Shown here one piece after another: positions 7,609 to 16,094 of a DNA stretch of 51,773 bases. The stretch covers positions 1 to 51,773 of the forward strand of contig LMAD01000014.1 of the NCBI GenBank assembly GCA_001443545.1, read 5' to 3'. Made by a program: the position numbers and the translations under genes. The notes below the pieces were generated by a model. It ran no database searches and was not told the DNA's origin. It worked only from the letters and a program-made list of their open reading frames with translations. Source of the DNA: Acidimicrobiaceae bacterium RAAP-2. GTDB lineage: Bacteria > Actinomycetota > Acidimicrobiia > Acidimicrobiales > RAAP-2. The stretch's first letter is position 1; each line of letters starts with the position of its first letter.

Positions 7609-8956
7609 CGCGCGCCTCGGACCTCGGATCGTCATCGCCGGCACGCACTCGGGCGTCGGCAAGACCACCGTCGCTACGGGTGTGATGGCGGCCCTCGTCG
7701 CCTCAGGCCTGCGCGTCGCCTCGGCCAAAGTTGGACCCGACTTCATCGATCCGAGCTACCACGCCGTGGCCACCGGTCGGCCCGGTCGCTCGCTGGACGT
7801 CTTCCTCTCCGGTGAGGACGTGGTGCGTCGACAGGCGGCGCGCGCGATGCGCGACGCCGACGTCCTCGTCGTCGAGGGCGTGATGGGGCTCTTCGACGGG
7901 GCGGGGGAGGCGGACGTCGACGGTTCGACCGCGGCGGTGAGTCGCCTGCTGGACGCGCCGGTGGTCCTCGTCGTCGACGCGTCGGCGATGAGCGGCTCGG
8001 TCGCCGCCCTGGTGTACGGCTTCGCCCGGTTCGACCCCTCGGTGCGCGTGGCCGGGGTGATCCTCAACCGGGTCGGGAGCGCCGCGCACGCGACGATGCT
8101 GCGCGAGGCTCTCGCCTCGCTCGGGGTGCCGGTGATCGGCGCGCTCGAACGCGACGACGCGCTCGCGTGGCGAGAACGGCACCTCGGACTGGTGCCGGAG
8201 GCCGAATCGCCCGAGGCGACGCGCGATTCGGTGGCGCGCGTCGGTGTGTTCGTCGGTCACGGCGTCGACCTCGAAGCGCTGATCGCGCTGGCGCGCAGCG
8301 CCCCGACCCGCCAGGTCGAGGACGTGGCCCACGCCCAAGCGGTGGGGTCGGCTCGCGTCGCGCTCTGCGTCGGCAAGGCCTTCAGCTTCGTCTACCCCGA
8401 GAACCTCGAGCTGCTCAGCGAGGCCGGCGCCGAACTCGTCGAGTTCGACCCCCTCGTGGACGAGGCGCTGCCCGAGGGCTGTCGTGCGCTCTACGCGGGG
8501 GGTGGTTTCCCCGAGGTATACGCGCCGACGTTGGGCGAGAACCACCGGCTGCTCGCCGACGTGCGGCGTCGCGTGGGCGCGGGGCTGGTCACCTGGGCCG
8601 AGTGCGGGGGGTACCTGTGGCTGTGTGAGTCGTTGGACGGAACGGCGATGGCCGGGGTGCTCGCGGGGGTCCACGCGACGATGAGCGAACGACTGACCCT
8701 CGGGTATCGGCGCGCGACGACCCGCGACCCGGGCATCTTCGGCCCGGCCGGGACCGAACTGCGCGGTCACGAGTATCATCGCTCGACCGTGACGCCGCCG
8801 GGCGACGGACTGGAGCTCGTCGGGCGGTTCGGGGCGGGCCGGGCCGGGGTGAACAGTCCGTCGATCTTCGCGAGCTACCTCCACCAGCACCTGGTCGCCA
8901 CGCCACACCTAGCCGAGCGCTTCGTCGAGGCGGCTGGTCGCGCTAGCGAAGGGTGA
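7600..8956 (+). CDS. cobB: Cobyrinate a,c-diamide synthase CobB, frame broken at the 5' end
   Basis: CobB amidates the a and c side chains of cobyrinate. The main frame reads PRIVIAGTHSGVGKTTVATG (P-loop), then KVGPDFIDPSYH, VEGVMGLFDG, and a C-terminal amidotransferase domain with the nucleophile in TWAECGGYLWL and a late ASYLHQHL. This frame has no ATG, GTG or TTG before the P-loop: its upstream stop is at 7583-7585, and the first usual start, GTG 7682, would delete the P-loop. ATG 7600 is in another frame. Between them CCTCGGA is repeated in tandem (7615-7621, 7622-7628). Removing one copy joins ATG 7600 to the main frame (MAHRAPRIVIAGTHSG) and gives 449 residues. Either the gene is damaged, the base calls are wrong, or a rare start such as CTG 7592 is used. 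Confidence 0.85.
7615..7628. repeat. 7-bp perfect tandem duplication (CCTCGGA)2 at the cobB/DUF6027 divergent starts
   Basis: CCTCGGA occupies 7615-7621 and again 7622-7628 with no mismatch. On the plus strand it puts the cobB ATG (7600) out of frame by 7 bases. On the minus strand the unit reads TCCGAGG and supplies the GAGG ribosome site of the DUF6027 gene, so the duplication doubles that site. A slipped-strand event or an assembly error would both produce this. Confidence 0.9.
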
Positions 8957-9129
8957 TCGGCACCGGCCCGGACACCCGTGTCCTTCGTTGAGACGGGTCG
9001 CACGACCGCGACGGGCCCCTTTACTGTTGCCCCGACGATCTCAGCGGCCACGTCGGTGGGAATGAACTACTCCATGAGTCACCCGCTCCATACGCTTCGC
9101 GTTCGCGAGCGCTCCACGAGTCGGCGCGA
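8957..9129. other. Convergent intergenic region, cobB / korB
   Basis: 173 bp between two gene ends. It contains a small inverted repeat, GGACACCCGTGTCC at 8970-8983 (5-bp stem, 4-base loop), with no T-run, so it is at best a weak terminator. Nothing else recognisable is present, and no short frame with a ribosome site was found. Confidence 0.4.
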
Positions 9130-10185
9130 CTAGCGGAAGTCGGACATCAGGTCCTCGAGGACGGCGCTGCCGGGACAGAGCGCCGAGAACGGGAGCTTGT
9201 TGAGCCCCTCGAGGGGGGTGTGGTTGATCTCGTGCATGCTCGGGGCGCCCTCGTCGAGGTACAACAGGCCCGTGACGACCTCCCCGAGACGCTGGTGGTC
9301 GCGGATGTACTCCTCGACCGAGATGCGGTTCGTCGGGTCGTAGCCCTCGGGGACCGAGCGGAAGGTGAGCACGCTGCCGTCGTGCATGGTGACCGAGCGG
9401 GTCTCGCGTCCGCCGATGGCGACCGCGATCTCCTCGCGTTCGGGGACGAAGTCGGTCACGACCTCCTTGACCTCGTGCTCGCGCATGAAGCGGTAACTCT
9501 TGGTCGAACCCTCGTGGTCGTTGAAGGTCACGCACGGGCTGATCACGTCGATTAGCGCGAGTCCGTTGTGGGCGACGGCGGCCTTCAGGATCGGAATCAA
9601 CTGCTCCTTGTCGCCCGAGAAGCTGCGCGCGAGGAAGGTCGCGCCCATGGCGAGCCCGAGCATGATCGGGTCGATGGGAGCGACCACGTTGGCGTCGCCC
9701 TTCTTGGGTCGCGTGCCGATGTCGGCCGAGGCGGAGAGCTGGCCCTTGGTGAGGCCGTAGACGCCGTTGTTCTCGATGACGTAGACCATGTTCACGTTGC
9801 GGCGGATCGCGTGGGCGAGGTGGCCGATGCCGATGGACAGCGAGTCGCCGTCACCCGAGACGCCGATGTAGGTCAGCTCGCGGTTCGCCGCGGCCGCGCC
9901 GGTCGCGATGGTCGGCATACGCCCGTGGGCCGAGTTGAAGCCGTGGGCGCCGCGCACGAAGTACGTCGGGGTCTTGCTCGAGCATCCGATGCCGCTCAAC
10001 TTCGCGATCGTGTGCGGGGGCGTCGAGAGCTCCCAGAAGGCGTGGGTGATCGCCGCGGTGATCGAGTCGTGGCCGCAGCCCGCGCAGAGCGTGGACATCG
10101 CGCCCTCGTAGTCGCGGATCGTCAGACCGAGTTCGTTCTTCGCCAGTGGCGCGAGCGGGATGAGTGGTTTGGTGATCGATGGCAC
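9130..10185 (-). CDS. korB: 2-oxoacid:ferredoxin oxidoreductase, beta subunit (KorB-like)
   Basis: 351-residue thiamine-diphosphate subunit. With KorA it oxidatively decarboxylates a 2-oxoacid (most likely 2-oxoglutarate) with CoA and ferredoxin, or runs in reverse. LCAGCGHDSI at the N-terminus, GIGCSSKTP and DVISPCVTFND give the cysteines expected for a [4Fe-4S] cluster. GVSGDGDSLSIGIGHLAHA followed by VIENNGVYGLTKGQ is the ThDP/Mg-binding motif. GTG 10185 lies one base beyond the KorA stop (10187-10189), so the two are coupled. A frame running further upstream is a shadow inside korA. The exact oxoacid cannot be read from sequence. Confidence 0.9.
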   Translation of the reverse strand: MPSITKPLIPLAPLAKNELGLTIRDYEGAMSTLCAGCGHDSITAAITHAFWELSTPPHTIAKLSGIGCSSKTPTYFVRGAHGFNSAHGRMPTIATGAAAANRELTYIGVSGDGDSLSIGIGHLAHAIRRNVNMVYVIENNGVYGLTKGQLSASADIGTRPKKGDANVVAPIDPIMLGLAMGATFLARSFSGDKEQLIPILKAAVAHNGLALIDVISPCVTFNDHEGSTKSYRFMREHEVKEVVTDFVPEREEIAVAIGGRETRSVTMHDGSVLTFRSVPEGYDPTNRISVEEYIRDHQRLGEVVTGLLYLDEGAPSMHEINHTPLEGLNKLPFSALCPGSAVLEDLMSDFR

Positions 10186-10186
10186 G

Positions 10187-12040
10187 TCAGTCCTCCAACT
10201 GTTCGATGATGCCGAGTCCGACGACGCCGTCGACGACCTGGGCCGCGCTGAGCGGGAAGCCGCCGTAGGCGAGGATCGAGTGCATCGACTCGATCGGTAC
10301 TCCGGTTTCGATGCTGATGAGCGAGCGCAGTTGGCCGTCGCGGTTCTGCTCGACGACGAAGCAGTACTGATGACGCTCGACGAACTCGCGCACGTCGGCG
10401 ACGAAGGGGAAGCCGCGCACGCGCATGTAGTCGGCGGCCAGTCCGCGCTCGGCGAGCTCGTCGATGGCTTCGCGCACCGCGAGGTCACAGCCACCGAGCG
10501 TGATGATGCCGATGGCGGCGTTGGGTCGAGTGATGACGACCGGGGCGGGCACGTGGGTCGCCGCGGCGGCGTGCTTCCGCTTCAGTCGGTCGACGACCTC
10601 CTGGTACTCGTCGGTGTCCTCGGTGTAGCGCCCGAACATGTCGTGGCCCGAGCCGCGAACGAAGTACGCGCCCTTGGAGTCCGAGCCCGGCAGCGTGCGA
10701 GCGGCGACGTGGTCAGCGTCGGCGGGGGTGTAGCGGAAGAATTCCTTCATCCCCGCGAGGTCCTCGTCGGTAACGATCCGACCCCGGTCCGGGACGAAGG
10801 TGTCGTCCCAGGTGAAGGCGGGCACGACCCAGTCGTTCATGCCGATGTCGAGGTCGAGCAGCACGAAGACCGGCGTCTGGAAGCGCTCGGCCAGGTCGAA
10901 GGCGGCGACCGTGAACTCGAAGCACTCGGCCGGGTTCGCCGGGAAGGTGAGGATGTGCTTGGTGTCACCGTGGCTCGCGTAGGCGCAGAGCAAGATGTCG
11001 GCCTGCTGGGTGCGCGTCGGCATGCCGGTCGAGGGGCCGGTGCGCTGCACGTCGACGATGACCGCGGGGATCTCGGTGTAGTACGCGAGCCCCAGCAGTT
11101 CGTTCATCAACGAGATCCCCGGTCCCGAGGTGGAGGTGAAGGAGCGGGCCCCACTCCAACTGGCGCCGAGCACCATCCCGATGGCCGCGATCTCGTCCTC
11201 GGCCTGGAGGATGATGTAGTTGTTCTTCACCGTGGGCGGGTCACCCTCATTGGCGCCGGGTACCACTTCGCGACGGTACGTGGCGCAGAGCTTGGTGAAG
11301 TTGTCCATCACCGCCGTCGCCGGCGTGATGGGGTACCAGCCGGCGACCGTGGCTCCGGCGTAGAGGGCGCCCAGGGCCGTCGCGGTGTTCCCGTCGATCA
11401 GGATCGAGTCCGTCGTCGAGTCCATCGCTTCGAGGTGGAAGGGCAGCGGGCAGTCGAAGGTCTCGACCGCGAAGTCGTACCCGAGCCGTAGCGCCTTCTG
11501 GTTCGACTCGCGCAACGCCTCGTTGCGCGCGAAGGTCTCGGCGAGCAGCGAGCGGACGAGTTCGAGGTCGATCCCGAGCAACGCCACGATCGCCCCGGCG
11601 TAGGCGATGTTCTTCATCAAGATCCGCTCACGGGGCTTGGCGAAGTTCTCCAGACACATGCGCGCGAGCGGCACGCCGAGGAAGGTCACGTCGTCGCGAT
11701 GCAGGTCGTCATCGAGCGGCCAGGACGAATCGAAGAGCAGGTAGCCGCCCGAGCGCACCGCGGCGATGTCCTCGGCGTAGGTCTGGGCGTTCATGGCGAC
11801 CATGAGGTCGTACTCCAGGGCCCGCGCGGTGTGGCCGTCCTTGTTGACCCGGATCTCGTACCACGTCGGTAGTCCCTGGATGTTCGAGGGGAAGAGGTTC
11901 TTGCCCGATACCGGGATGCCCATGCGAAAGATTGCCTGCATCAAGAGGCTGTTGGCACTGGCCGAGCCGGTGCCGTTCACGTTGGCCAACTTGATCGCGA
12001 AATCGTTGACTCGCACGGTGGGGGCCGCGTCGATGGACAT
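10187..12040 (-). CDS. korA: 2-oxoacid:ferredoxin oxidoreductase, fused gamma-alpha subunit (KorA-like)
   Basis: 617-residue protein joining an N-terminal gamma domain (about 1-190, NGTGSASANSLLMQAI) to an alpha/pyrimidine-binding domain (from about 215, GWYPITPATAVMDNF) and a C-terminal CoA-binding/transketolase-like domain (IGIITLGGCDLAVREAIDEL). TSTSGPGISLMNELLGLAYY and VDVQRTGPSTGMPTRTQQAD are hallmark stretches of the 2-oxoglutarate/pyruvate oxidoreductase alpha chain. This gamma-alpha fusion is common in actinobacterial KorAB, which works in air as a ferredoxin-linked alternative to the 2-oxoglutarate dehydrogenase complex. ATG 12040 follows the stop of the upstream FAD protein (12043) by two bases. 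Confidence 0.91.
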   Translation of the reverse strand: MSIDAAPTVRVNDFAIKLANVNGTGSASANSLLMQAIFRMGIPVSGKNLFPSNIQGLPTWYEIRVNKDGHTARALEYDLMVAMNAQTYAEDIAAVRSGGYLLFDSSWPLDDDLHRDDVTFLGVPLARMCLENFAKPRERILMKNIAYAGAIVALLGIDLELVRSLLAETFARNEALRESNQKALRLGYDFAVETFDCPLPFHLEAMDSTTDSILIDGNTATALGALYAGATVAGWYPITPATAVMDNFTKLCATYRREVVPGANEGDPPTVKNNYIILQAEDEIAAIGMVLGASWSGARSFTSTSGPGISLMNELLGLAYYTEIPAVIVDVQRTGPSTGMPTRTQQADILLCAYASHGDTKHILTFPANPAECFEFTVAAFDLAERFQTPVFVLLDLDIGMNDWVVPAFTWDDTFVPDRGRIVTDEDLAGMKEFFRYTPADADHVAARTLPGSDSKGAYFVRGSGHDMFGRYTEDTDEYQEVVDRLKRKHAAAATHVPAPVVITRPNAAIGIITLGGCDLAVREAIDELAERGLAADYMRVRGFPFVADVREFVERHQYCFVVEQNRDGQLRSLISIETGVPIESMHSILAYGGFPLSAAQVVDGVVGLGIIEQLED

Positions 12041-12042
12041 TG

Positions 12043-13860
12043 TCAGTTCCTTCCTTCGTGGGCGGTCGTGGCGACCGGGATTCGCAGCACGCCGCTCGTC
12101 CCGGCGTACGGGGAGATCAGAGTGAACTCCTCCATGTCCCAGGCGGCGGTCGGACAGCGTTCGGCGCAGAGGCCGCAGTGGACGCAGACGTTCTCGTCCT
12201 TGACCATCACGCGGCCGGTCTGGGGGAGCGGTTCGGAGACGTAGAGCGCTTGTTCGAGGTTGTTCGACGGGGCCGACAGCCGGGTGCGCAGGTCGGCCTC
12301 GTCACCGTTGCGGGTGATGGTGAGGCACTGGACGGGGCAGATGTCGACGCAGGCGTCACACTCGATGCACGCCGACGCCTTGAAACCGGTCTGGATGTCG
12401 CAGTTGAGGCAGCGCTGAGCTTCGCGCGCCGTCTGTTCGGCGCTGAAGCCCAGTTCGACCTCGAGGTTGAGCGAACTGAATCGTTCGGTCAAGTCGACGT
12501 GGGTCATCTGCTGACGGGGCGAGGGGTTGTAGTCGTTGTGGTAGCGCCACTCGTTCATACCCATCTTGGCGCTGACCAGATTGACGCCCTTGGCCGGACG
12601 TTCGGAGAGGGGCACGCCCGTGCAGTAGTTATCGATCGAGATGGCCGCCTGGTGTCCGTGGGCGACGGCCCAGATGATGTTCTTGGGTCCCCAGGCGGCG
12701 TCGCCGCCGAAGAAGACGCCGGGGCGACTGCACTGGAAGGTCGTCTCGTCGACCACCGGCATGTCCCACTCGCCGAACTCGACACCCAGGTCACGTTCGA
12801 TCCAGGGGAACGCGTTCTCCTGGCCGATCGCCAAGATGACGTCGTCGCAGGGCACGATCACCGTGTCCACGGTCGTGGAGTGGCGCGCGCCCTCGTCCCA
12901 TTCCAGGACGTCGAACTCCATGCCGACCAGGTGGCCGTCTTCAACGACGAAGCGCTTGGGCGCGTGGTTGACGACGATCTCGACGCCCTCCTCCTCGGCG
13001 TCCTCGAGCTCCCAGGGCGAGGCCTTGAAGAACTCGCGCGGCCGGCGCGCCATGACTTTGATGTCCTCACCACCGACGCGCCGCGAGGTTCGACAGCAGT
13101 CCATCGCGGTGTTGCCGACCCCGATGATCAAGACGCGTCGGCCGATTGAGTCGAGGTGACCGAAGGCGACCGACTCGAGCCAGTCGATGCCGATGTGGAT
13201 GTTCGAGGACGCTTCGTCGTGGCGTCCCGGGAGGTCGAGCTCCTTGCCCCGTGGGGCGCCGACGCCGACGTAGACGGCGTCGTAGCCCTCGTCGAGCAGA
13301 GCGCGCAGGCTGGTGACCGGAGAGTTGTAGCGGATGCTCACCCCTCCGCGATCGAGGATGGCGCCGGTCTCCTCGTCGAGCACCTCGGCGGGGAGCCGGA
13401 AGTTCGGGATGTTCGAACGCATCAGGCCACCGGGCTGGTCGAACTTCTCGTAGATCGTGATCTCGTAGCCGAGGGGGGCGAGGTCGTTGGCGACGGTGAG
13501 TGACGACGGTCCCGCGCCGATGAGGGCGACGCGCTTGCCGTTCTTCTGCTCGGGGATCGGGGCGAGGCGATCGCTGATGTCGCCCTTCAGGTCCGCGGTC
13601 ACGCGCTTCAAGCGGCAGATGGCGACGGGCGTGCCGTCGACGCGGCCCCGGCGGCAGGCCGGCTCACAGGGTCGGTCGCAGGTTCGACCGAGCACGCCGG
13701 GGAACACGTTGGAGGCACGGTTGAGCAGGTAGGCCTCGTCGAACTGACCCTGGGAGATGAGACGGATGTAGCCCGGCACATCGGTGTGGGCCGGACAGGC
13801 CCATTGGCAGTCGACTACCTGGTGGTAGTAGTTCGGGTCCCGTACGTCCGTCGGTTCCAC
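12043..13860 (-). CDS. GltD-like FAD/NAD(P) oxidoreductase with C-terminal two-cluster ferredoxin domain
   Basis: 605-residue protein. Residues 1-100 carry the Cys-rich domain of GltD-type proteins (CQWACPAHTDVPGYI, CDRPCEPACRRG). Then come an FAD GxGxxG (VALIGAGPSSLTVAN), YEKFDQPGGLMRSNIPNFRLP and an NAD(P) site (VLIIGVGNTAMDCCR). The last 120 residues hold two [4Fe-4S] motifs, CIECDACVDICPVQC and CVHCGLCAERCP. It should pass electrons between NAD(P)H and ferredoxin. As the first gene of the unit with korA and korB, it is likely the electron partner of the oxidoreductase rather than a glutamate synthase subunit; no large subunit is near. GAAGGAGGG five bases before GTG 13860 decides the start. 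Confidence 0.85.
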   Translation of the reverse strand: MEPTDVRDPNYYHQVVDCQWACPAHTDVPGYIRLISQGQFDEAYLLNRASNVFPGVLGRTCDRPCEPACRRGRVDGTPVAICRLKRVTADLKGDISDRLAPIPEQKNGKRVALIGAGPSSLTVANDLAPLGYEITIYEKFDQPGGLMRSNIPNFRLPAEVLDEETGAILDRGGVSIRYNSPVTSLRALLDEGYDAVYVGVGAPRGKELDLPGRHDEASSNIHIGIDWLESVAFGHLDSIGRRVLIIGVGNTAMDCCRTSRRVGGEDIKVMARRPREFFKASPWELEDAEEEGVEIVVNHAPKRFVVEDGHLVGMEFDVLEWDEGARHSTTVDTVIVPCDDVILAIGQENAFPWIERDLGVEFGEWDMPVVDETTFQCSRPGVFFGGDAAWGPKNIIWAVAHGHQAAISIDNYCTGVPLSERPAKGVNLVSAKMGMNEWRYHNDYNPSPRQQMTHVDLTERFSSLNLEVELGFSAEQTAREAQRCLNCDIQTGFKASACIECDACVDICPVQCLTITRNGDEADLRTRLSAPSNNLEQALYVSEPLPQTGRVMVKDENVCVHCGLCAERCPTAAWDMEEFTLISPYAGTSGVLRIPVATTAHEGRN

Positions 13861-13931
13861 TCGGCCCTCCTTCGAAGTTGCCCGAGACGGACCCGCGACT
13901 CGAAGCACGACGACGCAACGGCCAATCTCAG

Positions 13932-13944
13932 GAGTACTGTACTC
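13932..13944. promoter_or_regulatory. 13-bp perfect palindrome between the korA operon and pyk
   Basis: GAGTACTGTACTC consists of two perfect 6-bp arms around one base. It lies in the 223-bp divergent region (13861-14083), about 72 bp upstream of the first korA-operon gene and 140 bp upstream of pyk. TACTGT and its complement TACAGT both fit the actinobacterial -10 form TANNNT, so it may be an operator, a -10 box, or both. The regulator is unknown. Confidence 0.4.
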
Positions 13945-14052
13945 GTCCAGATTCCATGCTCGTGGCGCGCGAGCCTCCCTCGGGCCGCTTGAGTAGGGCC
14001 TTTAGTCACTCTCGAGGAGTTGACACGGGGCCGAACGCGACCGTGCTTCTCG

Positions 14053-14058
14053 TAGACT
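14053..14058 (+). promoter_or_regulatory. Possible -10 box of pyk (TAGACT)
   Basis: TAGACT fits TANNNT and would give transcription from about 14065, leaving an 18-20 base leader with GAAGGGA just before the GTG at 14084. No matching -35 is at the right spacing; a TTGACA at 14020-14025 is 27 bases away and was not paired with it. Confidence 0.4.
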
Positions 14059-14083
14059 TGCGAAAAGCGTTGAAGGGAAGCAC

Positions 14084-15499
14084 GTGCGACGCACGCGAAT
14101 TGTGGCCACACTGGGACCGGCGTCGGACTCCGACGCGGTCATCCTCGACCTCGCCGCGGCGGGGGTCGACGTCTTTCGGCTCTCGATGGCTCACGGCGAC
14201 ATCCCCTCGGGCATCGAGCGACTTCGTCGAGTGCGGGCCCTGGTGCCGGACCTCGCGATCATGGTCGACATCCCCGGTCCCAAGATCCGGGCCGGTTCAT
14301 TCGGCACCTCACCCGTTTCCCTCGAGACGGGCGACGCCGTGGAACTGGTCGAGGCGATCGGCGAATCGTCCACGGCGGCGCGCATCGTCGTCGAGCGACT
14401 CGACGTGCTCCACCTGCTGCGCGTCGGGGACAGGATTCACATCGGGGACGGCGGCGTCTCGCTCGAGGTGCTCCAACCAGGTCCGACGACCCGCGCGGTG
14501 GTCAGCGCCGGGGGTGCCGTCACGGGCAAGCCCGGTCTGTCCCTGCCCACGTCGATCCTCCACGACCGCCTGCCAACGGTCGACGACCGCGCCCGGCTCG
14601 AAGCGCTGCGCGCCGAGCCCTTCGAGATCCTCGCGGTGTCCTTCGTGCGTTCGGCCTTCGACATCGTCTCGACGCGAACCGTGCTCTCGCGCGACGACGT
14701 CATGATCATGGCCAAGATCGAGACCGCCGAGGGCGTGGAGAACCTCGACGAGATCATCGCGGTCTCGGACGCGATCATGGTCGCCCGCGGCGACCTCGGC
14801 GTGCGGATGCCGATCGAGGAAGTACCCCACCTGCAGAAGAACATCGTGCGACACGGCATCCGCTACGCGCGACCGGTCGTGGTGGCGACCCAGATGCTCG
14901 AGTCGATGACCCACGCGCAAGTGCCCACGCGCGCCGAGGTGACCGACGTGGCCAACGCCGTGCTCGACGGCGCGAGTGCGGTGATGCTGAGCGGCGAGAC
15001 CGCCATCGGCGACGACCCCGTGGGGACCGTGACCACGATGGACCGCATCGTCGTGCGCGCCGAAGAGTCGTTCGACTACTTGACCTGGGGCGGGTCGCTC
15101 GGAGTCCAGCAGATCGGCGCGGGTACCGAATCGACCCGTATCACCGCGGCCATCACCGGCGCCGCCTGGCGCGCCGCGATGGAGGAGAAGGCGGTCGCCA
15201 TCGTGGCCTGCACCCGTTCGGGTCTGACCGCGCGCGCCATCTCGCGCTTCCGACCCCCGATGCCGATCGTGGCGATCACCCCGAGTGAGGCCACCGCGCG
15301 TCAGCTCCACGGATCGTGGGGCGTCCAGGAGGTCTACCTCTCACCGGCGACCGATATCGACGACCTCTGCGATTTCGCGGTGACCCAGATGAAGCTCTCG
15401 GGAACGGCCAAGCCCGGCGACGCGGTCGTCGTGATGGCCGGTTCGGCCTCGGGTGGTGCCTCGATTACCGACACCGTTCGCATGGTGGTGGTGTCCTAG
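14084..15499 (+). CDS. pyk: Pyruvate kinase
   Basis: 471-residue glycolytic enzyme converting phosphoenolpyruvate and ADP to pyruvate and ATP. It has RRTRIVATLGPASD at the N-terminus, the signature IMAKIETAEGVENLDEI (about residue 210), VARGDLGVRMP, VATQMLESMTHAQVPTRAEV and a C-terminal allosteric domain with TRSGLTARAISRFRP. GTG 14084 is preceded by GAAGGGA. It is monocistronic: divergent from the korA operon and overlapping the convergent cysC by 4 bases. Its position facing a ferredoxin-linked 2-oxoacid module is notable but may be chance. Confidence 0.95.
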   Translation: MRRTRIVATLGPASDSDAVILDLAAAGVDVFRLSMAHGDIPSGIERLRRVRALVPDLAIMVDIPGPKIRAGSFGTSPVSLETGDAVELVEAIGESSTAARIVVERLDVLHLLRVGDRIHIGDGGVSLEVLQPGPTTRAVVSAGGAVTGKPGLSLPTSILHDRLPTVDDRARLEALRAEPFEILAVSFVRSAFDIVSTRTVLSRDDVMIMAKIETAEGVENLDEIIAVSDAIMVARGDLGVRMPIEEVPHLQKNIVRHGIRYARPVVVATQMLESMTHAQVPTRAEVTDVANAVLDGASAVMLSGETAIGDDPVGTVTTMDRIVVRAEESFDYLTWGGSLGVQQIGAGTESTRITAAITGAAWRAAMEEKAVAIVACTRSGLTARAISRFRPPMPIVAITPSEATARQLHGSWGVQEVYLSPATDIDDLCDFAVTQMKLSGTAKPGDAVVVMAGSASGGASITDTVRMVVVS

Positions 15500-16062
15500 A
15501 CGCGAGTGATCAAACCCGCGGCCTCGAGCGTGGCGATCACGAGGTGGCCCGCGTCGAGGGGATTCAACGCGGCGGCGTCCACGTGGACCTCGGGGTTGGT
15601 CGGCGGTTCGTAGGGCGAGTCGATCCCCGTGAAGTTCGTCAGGTGACCCTCACGGGCGAGTCGGTAGAGGCCCTTGGGGTCCCGGGATTCGGCTACCTCG
15701 AGCGGGACGTCGACGAACACTTCGACGAATCGACCGGGTTCGATGAGCTCGCGCGCCCGACGTCGTCCCGTCTCGAAGGGCGAGATTGCCGCGACGAGGA
15801 CGACGTGGCCGGCCTCGACGAGGATCCGAGTCACTTCGCCAATCCGGCGGATGCTCTCGTCGCGCGCGTCGTCGTCGTACCCGAGGTCCCGGTTGAGTCC
15901 TCGACGCAGGGCGTCGCCGTCGAGGTTGTGCACGGGTACGCGACGGTCCTTCAGGAGCCCCTCCACGATCGCCGCCAGGGTTGACTTGCCCGAGCCGGAC
16001 AGTCCGGTGAACCAGATGACGAACGGCTGGGGCGTGTCGGGTCGTGGGTGGAGTGCGGTCAT
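15496..16062 (-). CDS. cysC: Adenylylsulfate kinase (APS kinase)
   Basis: 188-residue enzyme phosphorylating adenosine-5'-phosphosulfate to PAPS. P-loop GLSGSGKST lies at about residues 20-28; LDGDALRRGLNRDLGY, RRIGEVTRILVEAGHVVLVAAISPF and FVDVPLEVAESRDPKGLY are all as in CysC. The start is ATG 16062; a TAAAGT box at 16077-16082 (minus strand) may give a short-leader transcript of its own. It lies 32 bp downstream of a sulfotransferase gene, so PAPS made here may be used for sulfation. The ATP sulfurylase genes cysDN lie 32 kb away and are not fused to this kinase. Confidence 0.92.
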   Translation of the reverse strand: MTALHPRPDTPQPFVIWFTGLSGSGKSTLAAIVEGLLKDRRVPVHNLDGDALRRGLNRDLGYDDDARDESIRRIGEVTRILVEAGHVVLVAAISPFETGRRRARELIEPGRFVEVFVDVPLEVAESRDPKGLYRLAREGHLTNFTGIDSPYEPPTNPEVHVDAAALNPLDAGHLVIATLEAAGLITRV

Positions 16063-16094
16063 AGTGCGGTAGCGCGACTTTACCGTGCGTCTGT

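Noticed and set aside
7682..8956. cobB starting at GTG 7682
   Set aside because: That start removes the P-loop GTHSGVGKTT, which is needed for activity, and the coding pattern clearly extends upstream.
8970..8983. Intrinsic terminator after cobB
   Set aside because: The inverted repeat has only a 5-bp stem and no T-run; kept only as a note in the intergenic entry.
14020..14058. TTGACA at 14020-14025 as -35 for the TAGACT box before pyk
   Set aside because: The spacing is 27 bases, far beyond the usable range, so the two were not paired.
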